Assembly: GCA_033977485.1 (NCBI GenBank)
Contig: CM066990.1
Location: forward strand, 12,522,501 to 12,586,500
Source: Hydrangea macrophylla
Taxonomy: Eukaryota; Streptophyta; Magnoliopsida; Cornales; Hydrangeaceae
Reading direction: 5' to 3'
DNA length: 64,000 nucleotides
Part shown: positions 21,447 through 33,968 of the stretch, in pieces
Layout of the letters: each line of letters begins with the position of its first letter
How positions within the stretch are numbered: position 1 is the first letter of the stretch
The notes under the pieces: generated by a model
The model's input: the letters and a program-made list of their open reading frames with translations, nothing else
What the model was told of the DNA's origin: nothing
Databases searched by the model: none
Program-made: the position numbers and the translations under genes

Positions 21447-23258
21447 TTGGAGGATGACTATATCATGAACCATAAACCTAAGGGAAGGATAGATCTTAGA
21501 GAGATAGAAGGAGAGCCCTCAGTCCAACCCGTAGTTGATAACGATATAAATCAAGAAAATACCACTTCTTCACCCATTTCCGCACCGGTACCTCGTCGTA
21601 GTGGGAGGATTATCAGCCAGCCTGATAGATACATGTTCTTAGGAGAAGTTTTTGAAGCTGTCTCCATAGAATCTGAATCTGATCATGCCACATACGAAGA
21701 GGCAATGACTGATGTTGATTCAGAACATTGGGCTAAAGCTATGAAGGCTGAATTAGAATCTATGGATTCTAATCAGGTCTGGGATCTTGTAGAACTTCCA
21801 GCCAATATTAAACCCATTGGTTGTAAGTGGGTCTACAAGAGGAAAAGAGCATCTGATGGAAAGGTTGAGACCTTTAAGGCTAGGCTTGTAGCGAAAGGTT
21901 ATACTCAGAAGGAGGGCATTGACTATGAGGAAACCTTCTCGCCGGTAGCCATGCTCAAGTCCATCAGAATACTCTTATCCATTGCTGCATGCCTAGATTA
22001 TGAAATCTGGCAGATGGACGTCAAGACTGCATTCTTGAATGACAATCTTGAGGAGGACATCTATATGCAACAACCAGAAGGGTTCATAGCTGGTCGGAAA
22101 GGTAACTTGGTATGCAAGCTGCAAAAGTCCATTTATGGGCTTAAGCAGGCATCCAGGAGTTGGAACATCCGATTTGACCAAGTGGTCAAGTCGTTTGGTT
22201 TCATACAGAATCTGGATGAACCTTGTGTATACAAGAAGTGTGAAGGGAAAGTGATGGCCTTTCTTGTGCTTTACGTTGACGATATTCTACTCATTGGGAA
22301 TGATGTAGCGGCATTGTCAACGGTCAAGGTTTGGCTAGCTAGTACTTTCGATATGAAGGATCTAGGAGAGGCGAGCTATAATCTTGGGATAAAGCTCTTT
22401 CGGGATCGCAAGCGAAAGATAATGGGATTGTCTCAAGCTGGTTATATCGATAAGGTGCTAACTAAGTTTTCAATGGATAATTCGAAGAAAGGTTTGTTAC
22501 CTTTCAGGCATGGTTTAGCGTTCTCAAAGGACCAGTGTCCAAAGACACAGGAGGAGAGGAATCGCATGATAGGAGTTCCCTATGCTTCAGCAGTGGGAAG
22601 TCTTATGTATGCAATGTTATGCACTAGACCAGATATTTGTTTTGCTGTTGGCATGGTTAGCAGATATCAGTCGAATCCAGGTCCAGAGCACTGGACAGCC
22701 GTCAAGCACATTCTTAAGTACTTGAGAAGGACTAAAGATTACATGCTTATGTATAGTGGTAGTGAGTTAATTCCAGTAGGATACACTGACTCGGACTTTA
22801 TGTTAGATAAAGATTCGAGGAAGTCGACGTCCGGTCATCTCTTTACCTTGGGAGGTGGTGCTGTCAGTTGGAGGAGCATTAAGCATAAATGCATTGCAGA
22901 CTCAACTACAGAAGCTGAGTATGTGGCTGCTTGTGAAGCCGCAAAGGAAGCTGTTTGGCTCAAGAAGTTCCTTATGGAGCTCGAGGTGGTACCAGCGTCG
23001 CTGTCACCTATTACGCTTTATTGTGATAATAGTGGGGCAGTGGCTCAGTCCAAGGAGCCAAGAAACCACGGAAAGGGAAAGCACGTAGTGCGGAAATATC
23101 ATCTTATCTGAGATATTGTTCAACGTGGAGATGTGACTGTCACCAAGATTGCCACCGCTGACAATCTTGCTGATCCGTTTACAAAGGCCTTACCACAGAA
23201 GGTCTTTGATCGTCATCTAGATAGTCTAGGTCTCAGATGTAATCCTGTATGGTTGTGA
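21447..23258 (+). pseudogene. pol: Copia reverse transcriptase and RNase H
   Basis: RT landmarks in order: NQVWDLVELP, CKWVYKRKR, ARLVAKGYTQKEGIDYEETF, WQMDVKTAFLN, SIYGLKQASRSWN and the catalytic YVDD at about 22272-22283. The RNase H part follows with SDFMLDKDSRKSTSGHLF, AEYVAACEA and CDNSGAV. One nonsense codon (TGA, 23109-23111) replaces the arginine of the usual KYHLIRE motif. The frame then reopens through NLADPFTKALP to the natural stop at 23256-23258. With the upstream frameshift this copy is inactive. Confidence 0.92.
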
Positions 23259-23260
23259 GT

Positions 23261-23273
23261 GCAAGTGGGAGTT
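23261..23273 (+). other. Copia polypurine tract
   Basis: GCAAGTGGGAGTT directly precedes the 3' LTR start TGTTGGG, as expected for the plus-strand primer of Ty1/copia elements. It starts three bases after the pol stop. Confidence 0.85.
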
Positions 23274-24772
23274 TGTTGGGTTTGTGCCCTCAAACCATTA
23301 CTTTATATAGGAGACATTGACATTTTTATATATGGATATCAGCTTTACATTTTGTTATGTATGTTTCTTTCATGAGATGATTGTTATCCTTAAGTATCAT
23401 AGTAAGTAATTCGTGTATGTATGAGATACATACAAGTGAGATACGAATTGCTATTCTTTGTTACTTAGAACATGTCACAGTGGATGTTGAGACTAGGATA
23501 TCTCATCAGGTTTACACTGTAGCATGATTAACTACCATTGGATGGAGTGATCAATCTCAAATCACTAGAGTGTAACTCTTAGTTAATATGCTAGTGCTTA
23601 TAGTGCATTGACGGACCTGAGTTTCCTATTGACGCTCAAGGCTGTCAATCAGTCGATAGGAACTCATAACTTGTGTAAGGTACGTGTTCTCAATCTTGAG
23701 ACGATTATGAACACAGACTGTGGATATGACTACTTTGACTTACCAATCAGTGAGGTCTATAGAAGATCAACACCTGGGTATCTTGGGTATGTCATATTCA
23801 TAGGGTTGTGAACATATATTGTCAAGACAGAATCTACCCTCTGTTTCAGAGTAAGCATTCCCTTGAGAATGTCACCAAGTCGATTACTGAGTACTGCAGT
23901 CTTGTTGATAAGAGTTATCAACATGTTTGGTAATCATGAGATGTGAATGGGACTCAAGGATTATAAGAAGTAATCATGATTCAGGTTGACAGTAACTGTT
24001 TATCCGACTACCTAAATATGATTGCGAATGCTGACGGTAGAGGGACATTAGTACAACATACAAGTCTAGTTATCGCTTCGGATATGTTCTTTTACGTTGG
24101 AGTTCAGTTATCGTTTTATAGTGGAGTAAACGTTAACTGATCAGTCGATTAATTTGCTGATCAAAGAGTTTGGTCATGGGAGTTAATCAACTGATCTGAG
24201 CCAACAATAAAGAGCCTAGGAGGTCCCACTCTTAGCTCCGCTAGGATGCTTGGGAAGGCAAATGAGGATGATGTCAAGACAAGTTCGATCGATCGAAGTT
24301 GTCTCGATCGATTGAAGTCTAGGCAGGTTCGATCGATTGAAGATGGTTCGAACGATCTAATGGTCGATCGATCGAAGCCACTTCGATCGCTCGAGAGCTA
24401 GGTCGGTTCTGGGAATCTATAAATAGGGCAGCTGCGTTCTTAAAAAGTGGTTCGTCGTTTTGAACGTCAGAAGCTGCAGAAACTGTTTTGGAGCCCCAAA
24501 ACCTTCTGTATCCTCTCCATTAGGGTTCCCACCAACCCTAGCCCTTCCTGCGAGCATCCATAGGAGTCATAAGAGTGAAGACCATCTAGTGGAGGCTGCT
24601 GGAAGTCAGAGATTTCAGAATTGGGTTCAAGACAGTAAGGTATAATTCTTGTCCCCTCTTGTGCGCATCTATAGAGTTGATGGGTAGTAGATCCGGGCAT
24701 GCCAATTAAGTTTTATAACTTGATTTTTCCGCTGCGCGTTTAAACTTAGAACTTAAACCGGTTTTTCCAACA
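23274..24772 (+). repeat. Copia LTR4 (3' LTR)
   Basis: 1499 bp, TGTTGGG to CCAACA, followed by the TSD CTAAT. It carries the TATA box at 24418-24427 and the palindrome cluster. It resembles LTR2 and LTR3 more than LTR1. Confidence 0.93.
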
Positions 24773-27700
24773 CTAATATGGTTCCAAACATGGGAAAAAT
24801 TAAATTTACCATTTGGAGAGGTTGTCCATTCAATTTTATCAAGAAAACCAGTAGGTTTATAAAAATTGGACAAAGTATCTCTAACTTCATTAAGGCCTAT
24901 GGAATTTGAGGTGGGCCAATTCCAATCAAGATGAGATATAATCGTTGCTACTTTAGCATTAGAAGCTATAGCAGCATCATAGCCAATTCGGCTAGTGTAC
25001 TTCTCAAACAATGGCCCACAAGGGAGCCAATTATCAAACCAAAGGGAAGTATGTAAACCATTTCCTATTTTATGCCTAAGTAAAGGTCTAGCAATATTTC
25101 TAAGCTTCAAGAGCTTTCTCCAATACCAAGAGCATTGTCCGGGGGCTTTCACCTCCCAAAAGCTTTTGGTTTTAATCATGTGCATGTATACCCAATTTTT
25201 CCAAAGAGAATTGTTAGTTGGATCAAGAAGGCTCCCTATATGTTTTAAATTAAGCACAGTATTAGTAATGAAAATGTCCTTAGACCCGAGGCCTCCCTCT
25301 TGTTTAGGTCTGCAGACATCTACCCAAGCCACTTTGGATCCATGAGCTTTCTCAGTAGAACCACTCCAAAGAAATCTCCTCATAGCTTGTTCCACCTGCT
25401 TAAGAACACCTTTAGGAAGAATAAACATCCCAGACCAATAAAGATGAATGCCAGATAATACAGAGTGAATAAGTTGGGTCCTACCAGCAAAGGATAGGTA
25501 TTTGGATTTCCAGGAGTTAATCCTAGAACAAATTTTGGTGACAAGTTCTTCACAATGGTGTTTTCTCAATTTAGTAGTTATTAAGGGGACACCCAAATAT
25601 TTTAAGGGAAGATTTCCCTTAGTAAATTGGAGTTCACTAAGTAACTCGAGAGCCAGACTATCATCAATCCCAGAGAAAAAAATACAGCTTTTAGAGTTAT
25701 TAGCTTGAAGGCCAGATACCTCATAAAATTGATTCAAGGTTTGTCTAACAAGTTTAGCCGAGTTCACATCTCCGTTTAAAAGAATTATAAGGTCATCCAC
25801 AAAACAGAGATGTGAAATTTTCAGTTTGTCACATTTCCAATGGAAAGAGAAAGGGCCACTATGAATATTAAAATGTAGTAATTGGCTAAAAGCATCCATA
25901 ACAATGACAAACAAGTAGGGAGAAAGGGGATCACCCTGTCTAAGCCCTTTAGCTCCTTCAAAATACCCAACGGATTCTCCATTGAAATTAATGGAATACC
26001 TTGGAGTAGAAACACAAGCTTGGATCCAAATCCTAATCCTAGGGGGAAACCCCATAATATCAAGAAGATCAAAAAGAAAAGTCCAATTAACATTATCATA
26101 GGCTTTCATGAGGTCAACTTTAGCTGTAGCCCTAGGTTTACCACTACTTTTATGATAATCTCGTAACAGGTCCTGAGCAAGCAAAACATTATCACAAATC
26201 CTTCTCCCTTTAATGAAAGCAGATTGAGCTCGATCAATGAAAGAGGGGAGAACCTTCTGAAGTCTATTAGCTAAAATTTTAGAAATACACTTGTAGACAG
26301 TATTACAACAAGAGATAGGCCTAAAATCCCCCATTTTTGATGGGTTAGGGACTTTAGGGATCAAAGCAATGATAGTGGCATTAGATTCCTTAAGCAATTC
26401 ACCAGTTGTAAAAAATTATGTAATAGCAGCAGTGATTTCAGGGCCAACGGTGGCCCATGAGTTTTTGAAGAAATGGGCATTAAAACCATCAGGCCCCGGA
26501 GCTTTGTTATCATGCAAAGAGAAGAAACTCTCTTTAATCTCTAATGGAGTGGGTATCCTATCAAGATTAAGTAAAAAAATTTCAGGAATTTTTTTGTGAA
26601 TAAAAGCCCGAAGAAAATCCATCCCTGGGTAGTGGTTTCTAGCAGGAGAGCCAAGAAGATCTTGAAAGTATCTAAGAGCTTCAACCTTTGCTTCCTCAAT
26701 ATTACAAGTAAATTGTCCATCAGGTTTTTCCAACTTGAAAATTCTTTTTCTGTTTCTCCTACCTTTGATAGATTGAAAGAAATATCTGGAATTTTTATCT
26801 CCGCATTCCAGCCACTGTAATCTTGATTTTTGTTTGAGTGTTTCTTCCTCAATCCAAGTAGAATCAAGGAAGTTTTTCATGCACATTTTTTTGTTTTGAA
26901 ATTAGATTAATGTCATGAGGGTTTTGGAGAAGCTCAGAATGGACATTCTCTAATTCTTCCCTAGCTTTGTCAGCATTAAGTTTTTCATTCCCAGTAATAA
27001 GTCTACTAAATTTCTTTAAGTCACGTTTAACAAATCTAAGTTTATGACAGACTTGAAACTGGGCAGAACCACTCACTCTATTGCCCCAAGCTTGGGAGAT
27101 AGTTTCATGATATTGATCCAGTTGGGTCCAAAAATTAAAGAATTTAAAGGGTCTACCTTTTCTCCTAGCAATTTTATCCACATAAGTAATAAATGGGGAG
27201 TGGTCAGAAGTACCTGGTTTATAAAAGTGAGTATAAGAATCAGGGAAGTTATCAAGCCAAGCTTGATTAACTAAGGCTCTATCTAATTTTCTTTGCGAAA
27301 AGTCAAGTCGACCGAATCTCCTGTTGCACCAAGTAAAGAATTCTCCAGAATATCTCAAGTCAGAAAGATTAAAATGATCCACCAGCTTGATGAAATCAGA
27401 GATCTCAGAATTCAAACAAACATCAGGATTAGAAATTTCAGAGGTTTGTAAAACAACATTAAAGTCTCCCAAAATGATGTGATTAGGAGAATTAGGACCA
27501 ACTGTAATTGATTTTAGGGAAGTCCAGAGGTCCTTCCTTTCATTCCCAAAATTAGAGCCATAAAAAAAAAAGAAGCCTCAAAGGATATAGTTTTATCATC
27601 ACTTTCAATGATAGTGTGAATAAGTTGGGAAGTGGTTTTCAAAATAGAAACATGAACTTTATCAGGATTCCAAGCAACCCAGATTCTTCCAACAGAGGTC

Positions 27701-27890
27701 GGGGAGCTATTGGTGACAAGGTTCCAGTCTTTAAAATTTTTTTCTTTTGATTAAGTCCTCATTGGATTGTCTAACTTTGGTCTCAACAATACCAATCACA
27801 TCAATATTGTGAAGATAGATAAATTTTGCAACCTCATTTTGCCTATAGGGTTGGTTGAGACCCCTTATGTTCCAGCAACACACAATCATT
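24773..27890 (-). pseudogene. LINE-A ORF2 N-terminal and central part (endonuclease, RT)
   Basis: Minus-strand ORF2 begins with the ATG at 27888-27890 (CCWNIRGLNQPYRQ). The endonuclease is broken by frameshifts near 27750 and 27560, then reads GDFNVVLQTSEIS and SDHSPF. The RT part (about 26886-24778) has KAPGPDGF, FRPISCCNTVYKCISKILANRL, GLRQGDPLSPYLF and FVDD, where relatives have FADD. Further frame changes lie near 26870 and 26410. The frame runs into Copia LTR4 and continues beyond the Copia element at 6278-5760. Confidence 0.88.
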
Positions 27891-27921
27891 ACAAAAAAGG
27901 AATGTAAAGGACACCAAACTT

Positions 27922-28281
27922 TTAAAGACGTTTATGGGGTTTTTTTCTTCTTCCAGAGGAGTTACTATTTTTATTCCCCCTATTGTGATTAGAAGTTTTC
28001 ATACCTATGGGAGACAAGAATGAGTTAGAAGAATTCTGACCCGGGTCAAGTTCCTGAGCTGGATCAGTGCTCCTAGGGCTGGGTGTAATTTGTGGTGTAG
28101 TAATGGATGTTGAGCTTGAGTCCTCAGTCCCAAGGGTAGGTTCCATAGGGCCATCTAGTTCCTCCTTAGACTTTTGTTCTGAATTGACTTTACAAGGCAG
28201 AACATCTTGACTATCTTTGGTTTCAATAACATCCATTTGTAATGGGGTAGAACAAACAATAACGTTTTGCAATTCCACATC
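27922..28281 (-). pseudogene. LINE-A ORF1 C-terminal part
   Basis: The continuation of LINE-A ORF1 beyond the MITE insert: a Ser/Thr/Pro-rich tail ending in the basic GRRKKPHKRL and a stop at 27922. This matches the end of LINE-B ORF1 (GRRKKSHHRF). A gap of about 30 nt separates the stop from the ORF2 ATG at 27890, unlike the direct overlap in LINE-B. Confidence 0.8.
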
Positions 28282-28476
28282 GAGTAATGCTACACACACA
28301 ACCAAATGCACAACCAATTGCACAACACTGCTTAAAAATGTTGGACTGTGTGCTAAAAAATTTGTACACGCACTGCACATCATTTTGTGTGTACAGACTT
28401 TTTAGCACACAGTCCAACATTTTTAAGCAGTGTTGTGCAATTGGTTGTGCATTTGGTTGTGTGTGTAGCATTATTC
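28282..28476. mobile_element. Mutator-type hairpin MITE in LINE-A ORF1 (195 bp)
   Basis: The ends read GAGTAATGCTACACAC and, on the opposite strand, GAATAATGCTACACAC. The inverted arms match over about 78 nt with one mismatch, leaving a small central loop. It is flanked by the perfect 9-bp direct repeat TTCCACATC (28273-28281 and 28477-28485). Long inverted ends with a 9-bp TSD are typical of Mutator-like MITEs. It introduces stops into ORF1. No coding capacity. Confidence 0.9.
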
Positions 28477-30795
28477 TTCCACATCAGTGGATTCAACTGG
28501 AAAACTTTTTTGAATGATAGGATTGCCATCATCCTCCCTTGTTTCTTGAGTGTCACTTGCATCATAGTCTTCATTAGTGGGAACAACTAAGGAAGAGAAC
28601 ATATTTTGTTCCTGGACCATTTCCTTAGGACTCAATGGTGATTTGTGCGAGATTTTTGAATTTTGCCCAGAACTAATTCCAACAGAATGATCAGAGGCAG
28701 GATCCAATTCCTTGATGAATTTACCTTTTTCCTTGGTTTTCCACTCACCATCTCCGTGCTCCTGGGTAGTGGTAGTGGCTTTCAGGACAGGGATTGGTGC
28801 CTTCGGCAATTTAGCACAATCATGCCCAAATCTATTACACTTGGCACAACGGATTGGAGTCCACTGGTAATCGACCGGAAGATAAATTGGCTCAATATCC
28901 CCAGTAATTGGGTCTTCAAAATCAATAATAAGTTCTTTAAGGAGTTCTTGATTTGCATTTAGCTCAATACAAATCCTTGCATATGAGATTCTTCTACCTT
29001 GTGCAGTAATTTTTGCAACATGTAATGGTTTCTCGATAGCACTTGCGATGTAGCTTAGCCCTACAGGATTCCATAGTTCAAGAGGAATATTATAAATATG
29101 CACCCACACTGGAATGGTAGATATAGACTCTTTAGATAGAGTAAGCCCAGTTTGCCATTTCCTCAGGATTATAGGCTGCCCACTCACATGCCAAGGGCCA
29201 CCTTCAAGAATAGCCATACTCTCTTCTTCAGTGTTAAATTTAAAGAAAAAGAAGCCAGAATCCGTGGCCACCATGTCATGCAGGCCCTGTTTCCCCCATA
29301 ACCTGCTAGTTGCGTTCTTAACGTAAGAGAAATGCAATTTCTTCCCTATAAAATAACCGACCAGAGTGTTAGTCCACTCAAAGCTACCATCAACAAATAC
29401 CTCCTTGGGGATACTTAGATGTTTTCTTTGTGGTCCTTCGCGAGGTTTGATAAAATTTAGCTTGAATCCTAAAGAGTTTTGAGGAGTAACAAGAGCTGCC
29501 CAGGACTTAGAGTGAGTCTTGCCAACATCAGCCTCTGCTTGAGCCGGGTAAATCGAAGGAGCCGAGCCACTCGTGGGCCCCACAACTGTGGATGAGCTAG
29601 CACCAGCTAGAAGAACCTGGGTAACGTGTGGAAGCTGGGATGAAGGGTCCACGCGTCGCACATCAGTTTTAGCAACTGCCGACACATCACCGGGAAATGC
29701 GGAATGTGCGTTAGCAGTAGTTTCGGTAGCTGCATGGACCATATTGCCCCCAACCGCGCGTGTATCAACAACAGTGGACAAAGGACAAAGGGCGTGAGCA
29801 GACAGGGCACCGGGTTTTGCGAATTGGGCCATGTGCTTGGCAGCAGACTGTAAAGGAGTAGAGGGAAAAAGAATATGACCGTTGGGGTCCCCACGTGCCA
29901 CAGACTCCTTGAAAGAAGTGGAGGCCAGTTTTGGAGGATCAAAACTTGTCTGTGGATGAACATTACGAGTTCTAGAGAAATTTTCAATCCCAGAAGAAAC
30001 TTCGCCAATTTGGGGGCAAGCAACATCAGGAAGATGGGCACCTTGACAGATATTAAATTTTTCAAACTGAGTATCTCTCCAATTTGTGCCTCCTCTAAAA
30101 AATCCCTTACCTCTCCTACTACCATTTGTTCGAAAAGGAGTTCTACCAGCGTAAGCATTGTCCCCACTTGAGGGACCATACTTAGGAGGAGAAACCAAAT
30201 CCACCTTCTGATTTTCTCTCATTTCAGCAAGAAGAGTTCTAAGAAGTGTATTCTCATCCACCAATTTGGAATTGATTATAAGAGAAGCCTCATAACCCAC
30301 TTTAATTGGATGATCCATTGGCAAATCATCTTCATCTCCATCTTCTTTATCAGAATCTGATCTAGATTTACTTTGAACATAAACCTTATCACTCGTATCA
30401 TCAGTAGTAACTGGAGATTTAGCCCCTTTTTGATCACTTACAATAGAACTATCAGTAGCAACAGTAGATTCAACCCCCTTCAGAGCACTCTCAGTAGCAT
30501 TGAAGGGTATAGAATCTGAAGTAGCAATTAGGATCTCAGTAGCTTGTGTGGTAATGACCTGTGAAACCAGATCCTCTTTGACAATGGAAGAAGGAAAAGT
30601 ATGTTGGTCTTGATTTGCAGACATCATATTTGAATTAACCTTAGATAACTCAGGATCCGCAATATAAGAGGGAAGTAGAGCATTAACATCAGTAGATGGA
30701 GGAGAGATTGCATTGATTGCTAAAGAAAAGGAAGGATTTGAGGTAGCAATAACTCTAACAGCCTTATGTTTATCCATTGAAATGAAAAGAATCAA
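28477..30795 (-). pseudogene. LINE-A ORF1 N-terminal part (DUF4283-like, zinc knuckle)
   Basis: A long minus-strand frame whose likely start is MDKHKAVRV at 30777; an in-frame ATG at 30795 lies six codons upstream. The first 400 residues are low-complexity and poorly conserved, with a short basic NGSRRGKGFFRGG patch. DUF4283 follows (NTLVGYFIGKKLHFSYVKNATSRLW, ILEGGPWHVSGQPIIL, VWVHIYNIPLELW). The compact knuckle CAKCNRFGHDC comes next. It is an RNA-binding protein of the LINE ribonucleoprotein by family. The frame ends in the MITE and resumes at 28272. Confidence 0.88.
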
Positions 30796-30871
30796 AATTC
30801 TAGAGAGAGGGTGGACTTTCTCTCTCTAGACATCCTCTAAATCATGTTAATAAGATATAAAGTTTACAATA

Positions 30872-31018
30872 ATTTTTTTAGTTTTGTCTTGGTGTAGATT
30901 TCAAGGAAGGGTAGTTTTGGAGAGTAAGTAAAAATTGTCTACCAATTTAGGAAAGTGGACACTAATTTTGGGACATCCTAAAATGGAATATAGGACTCAA
31001 AAAAAGGGATGGAGGGAG
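30872..31018 (+). mobile_element. Stowaway-type MITE, right part
   Basis: It ends GGGATGGAGGGAG followed by TA, the inverted counterpart of the left end at 5415. Subterminal text ('ggactcaaaaaaaggga') also mirrors the left part ('ccctttttttgagtcc'). LINE-A occupies the middle. Confidence 0.85.
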
Positions 31019-31255
31019 TATTTTAATTCTTGACTGAGAACCAGGATTCAACTCCGATCTCTTACGGTTGATCAAATCTTGCAATGGTCGGTCCGAAAAA
31101 CCTATTCAGGCCTCCAAGATGATTGACGGACGTGGAAGCACTAATGATGGACATGGAATCCCTAAGATGATTGACGGACTTGGCAATCCCAGATATGAAA
31201 GAGTAAACGAGGTAGTCCGAGATAACTGGGGGACGCGAAAGTCCTACCTTAATCC

Positions 31256-31534
31256 AAAGGGTCTATAATAAAAGATTTGCCTCAATTTAGAGGGTTGACA
31301 ACAAAGGATTTGCCTCAATCTAGAGGGCTGATGACAACAGATTTGCCTCAATCTAGAGGGCTGACAACGAAGGAGTTGCCTTAATCAAAAGGCTGATGAC
31401 AACAGATTTGCCTCAATCTAGAGGGCTGACAATGAAGGATTTTGCCTCAAATTAAAGGACTGACACTGAAGCATTTGCCTCAATCTAGAAGGCTGATGAC
31501 AACAGATTTGCCTCAATCTAGAGGGGACGATGAA
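31256..31534. repeat. Tandem repeat, about 36-37 bp unit
   Basis: About seven or eight copies of 'gatttgcctcaatctagagg' followed by 'gctgacaacgaag' or 'gctgatgacaacag' in head-to-tail order. Variants are interspersed. No frame is conserved. Confidence 0.85.
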
Positions 31535-31559
31535 CACGACATATTTTGAATAACAGTTA

Positions 31560-32225
31560 TGGTGAACTAATGATGATTAATGAACTGACGATGCACGAAT
31601 CAAGATGACGAGTCAACAGTGAACTACTGTGACTGTCATGGATTGGATCAATGGTTGGACTAACCGTGATTAGAAGGACTGACGATGTACGAATCAAGAT
31701 GATGAGTTAATAGTGAACTACTATGAGTTTCATGGATTGGACTGACGATGTATGAATCAAGATGACGAGTCAACAGTGAACTACTGTGACTGTCATGGAT
31801 TGGATCAACGGCTAGACTAACTGTGATCAGAAGGACTGACGATGTATAAATCAAGATGATGAGTCAACAGTGAACTACTATGACTTTCATGAATTGGACT
31901 GACGATGCACGAATCAAGATGACGAGTCAACAGTGAACTAATGTGACTGTCATGGATTGGATCAACGGTTGGCCTAACCGTGATCAGAAGGACTGATGAT
32001 GTACTAATCAGGATGACAAGTCGACAGTGAACTACTGTGACTGTCATGGATTGATCTGATGATGTATGAATTGAGATGACGAGTCAACAGTGAACTACTA
32101 TGACTGTCATAGATTGAACTGATGATGTACGAATCGGGATGACGAGTCGATAGTGAATTACTGTGACTGTCAGGGATTGGACCAACGGTTGGACTAACTG
32201 TGATCGAAAGAACTAACGAATTGAT
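31560..32225. repeat. Tandem repeat of composite 60-115 bp units
   Basis: Repeated blocks contain 'gaatcaagatgacgagtcaa', 'cagtgaactactgtgact' and 'gtcatggattgga'. Some are followed by 'tcaacggttggactaac'. About seven blocks are visible. The order long-short-long suggests a higher-order unit. Confidence 0.8.
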
Positions 32226-33019
32226 ATGCTTGCTGGGGATTAAATTGAATCTGTTGGGGATGAACAACTCTTTCTTATGAGGAAAGGATGTAGTCTTGAC
32301 TGAGATACACCATATTTGTTTAGGACACTCTTTCTAGAGATGAACTAGCTCTGTTGGGAATGAGAAGATTCGACTGGGGAAAGAATGGTTGCATTGTGAA
32401 TAGAGTAATTCAGCTGGGGATGAAGAACATTCGTGACACAATTTTGGCTTAGTTACTGAGGAGCTGGTAGAAGATAACCAGTGTATCTTATGAACTGATT
32501 TATGAAGACAAGTGACTGTGATTGGGGGTATCCCCAATGCTCGAGGGTCTTGGGACTCATATCATGTTGTAGACTTGACAAGTGCAATAATGGTGTTTGG
32601 AATTTCTGATTGTATCCACAGGTTTTATAATTGGTAATCATTTTAAACCCACACATTTGAGACCATTAGGACAAATGGACTTGACAACAACAACGACGAT
32701 AAGGAAAATTGAATTGGTTTGTATGAACCTTGAACTCTGATACAGTTTCAATTATATTATTACTAACTCAACCAAAGAAGGATTGACTCGACAAAAGTAA
32801 TGGCACGAAATGCCCAAATTAGCATAATTAAATGTGTCTCTGTCATAAATGGTGTACTGCTCATGATAGTACTTTGCTGATAAATTTGGTTTTTGAAAAC
32901 TCATCCCTATTGATCTAATCAATTCTTTACTTCTCCTAGGAAGTGCTTTTGAATTAGTGCCTTAGCTTTTAGAATAAAAGATGCTTTATTTCAAAATTTT
33001 CAAAACAACTTGGTGACTT

Positions 33020-33290
33020 GAAAACTTGCCCTTAGTGTGAAGGGATCGTGTTAGGCAAATGGAGTTTGCCCCTAGTTTGAGGTGTACGAAGTGGAATTTA
33101 TAGGCAAACGAGGTGGGTGACCAAAGTTTGCCCCTAGTTTGGAATGATGGTTTATTGGAGGCTTTGGGCAAACGAGGTAGGTGACCGAAGTTTGCCCCTT
33201 GTATGAAGGGTTGATAGTAAAATTCAGGCAAACGAGGCGGGTAGCCAAAGTTTTCCCCTAGTGTGGAAGGTGATTTTCTGGCTTGAGGCA
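33020..33290. repeat. TTTGCCCCTAG repeat field, Tat-1
   Basis: About four units combining 'ggcaaacgaggtgggtgacc' and 'aaagtttgcccctagtttgg'. Related units (about three) lie at 43865-44020 in Tat-2. The units contain an inverted pair, GGCAAAC and GTTTGCC, so each can form a small hairpin. Confidence 0.75.
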
Positions 33291-33469
33291 AGGACTATGA
33301 CTTTAATCTCTCAAATGCTCACAACTTTTGCCTAGGCGCTAGTGAGGTGACCTAGCGAACCCTTTTCTCTCTTTTGTTATTGCTCACTTTGGATTTAGCT
33401 CTAATTTTTGCCTAGGCGTCCTTTTGGATTTTCGACCTAGCGAGCCATCCTTCTTTTCTTTTTGAAAGT

Positions 33470-33860
33470 CTGCCTATGTACCCCCGAGCGGGGATCAGGT
33501 CCAACGTAGTTCAGGCCAGGACCTTGAAAGAAGGAGGGGTGATTTTTAGGTAGGTGGGATGACTGAACTGATACGATTGCCTACGGATCCCTGAGCGGGA
33601 ATCAGGTCGAGCGTAGTTCAAAGCAAGGCTTGAAAGAAATTGTTTTGATTATGATGATGTCGACCGAACCGATGCGGTTGCCTACGTATCCCCGAGTGGG
33701 AATCAGGTCAAGCATAGTTCAAGCCAAGGTCTTGAAAGAAATTAGTTTGATTATGATGATGCCGACCGAACCGATGCGGTTGCCTACGTATCCCTAAGTA
33801 GGAATCAGGCCAAGAGTAGTTCAGGCCAAAGTCTTGAAAGAAATTGGTTGAGGGTTTTTC
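33470..33860. repeat. Tandem repeat of about 112 bp, Tat-1
   Basis: Four units with 'ttgcctacgtatccccgag', 'gggaatcaggtcaag' and 'cgaaccgatgcgg'. Two related units stand at about 44210-44370 in Tat-2, and single related phrases occur near 3850 and 38490. It is a dispersed motif of this Tat family. Confidence 0.75.
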
Positions 33861-33940
33861 AAACCAAATCGTCAAAGAAGTTTAAACTTAGCTCACTTGT
33901 GGTAGTAGCCTTGAATAAAAGGATTCAGTTTCGATCTCCC

Positions 33941-33968
33941 TTTCTTTTCTTTTCTTTTCTTTTCTTTC
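33941..33968 (+). repeat. TTTTC microsatellite
   Basis: About five head-to-tail units of TTTTC in a pyrimidine-rich stretch. No further signal. Confidence 0.85.

Larger units (their letters stand above)
6279..24772 (+). mobile_element. Ty1/copia element with three stacked 5' LTR-leader units
   Basis: One 5-bp TSD, CTAAT (6274-6278 and 24773-24777), encloses the whole block. The order is LTR1, 254-bp leader, LTR2, 254-bp leader, LTR3 (with LINE-C), full leader, gag, protease, [LINE-B], integrase, RT-RNase H, PPT, LTR4. LTRs begin TGTTGGGTTTG and end TTCCAACA. The integrase-before-RT order and the sequence motifs define Ty1/copia. Frameshifts in gag and pol, one nonsense codon and LINE insertions make this copy non-autonomous. 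Confidence 0.93.
5520..30863 (-). mobile_element. LINE-A, full-length plant L1-like LINE, minus strand, split by Copia
   Basis: The poly(A) end appears as a T run from 5520 and the 5' end is near 30863. The 8-bp TSD TTACAATA stands at 5512-5519 and 30864-30871. Without the Copia element (6279-24772) and one copy of its TSD, the LINE is about 6.8 kb. It codes for ORF1 (DUF4283-like plus zinc knuckle) and ORF2 (endonuclease, reverse transcriptase, zf-RVT). It sits inside the Stowaway MITE. Both ORFs are damaged, so this copy is dead. Confidence 0.9.

Noticed and set aside
27601..27760. Possibility that LINE-A ORF2 has an intron here
   Set aside because: The breaks are small frameshifts in T/A runs when compared with LINE-B and LINE-E, and LINEs of this type lack introns.
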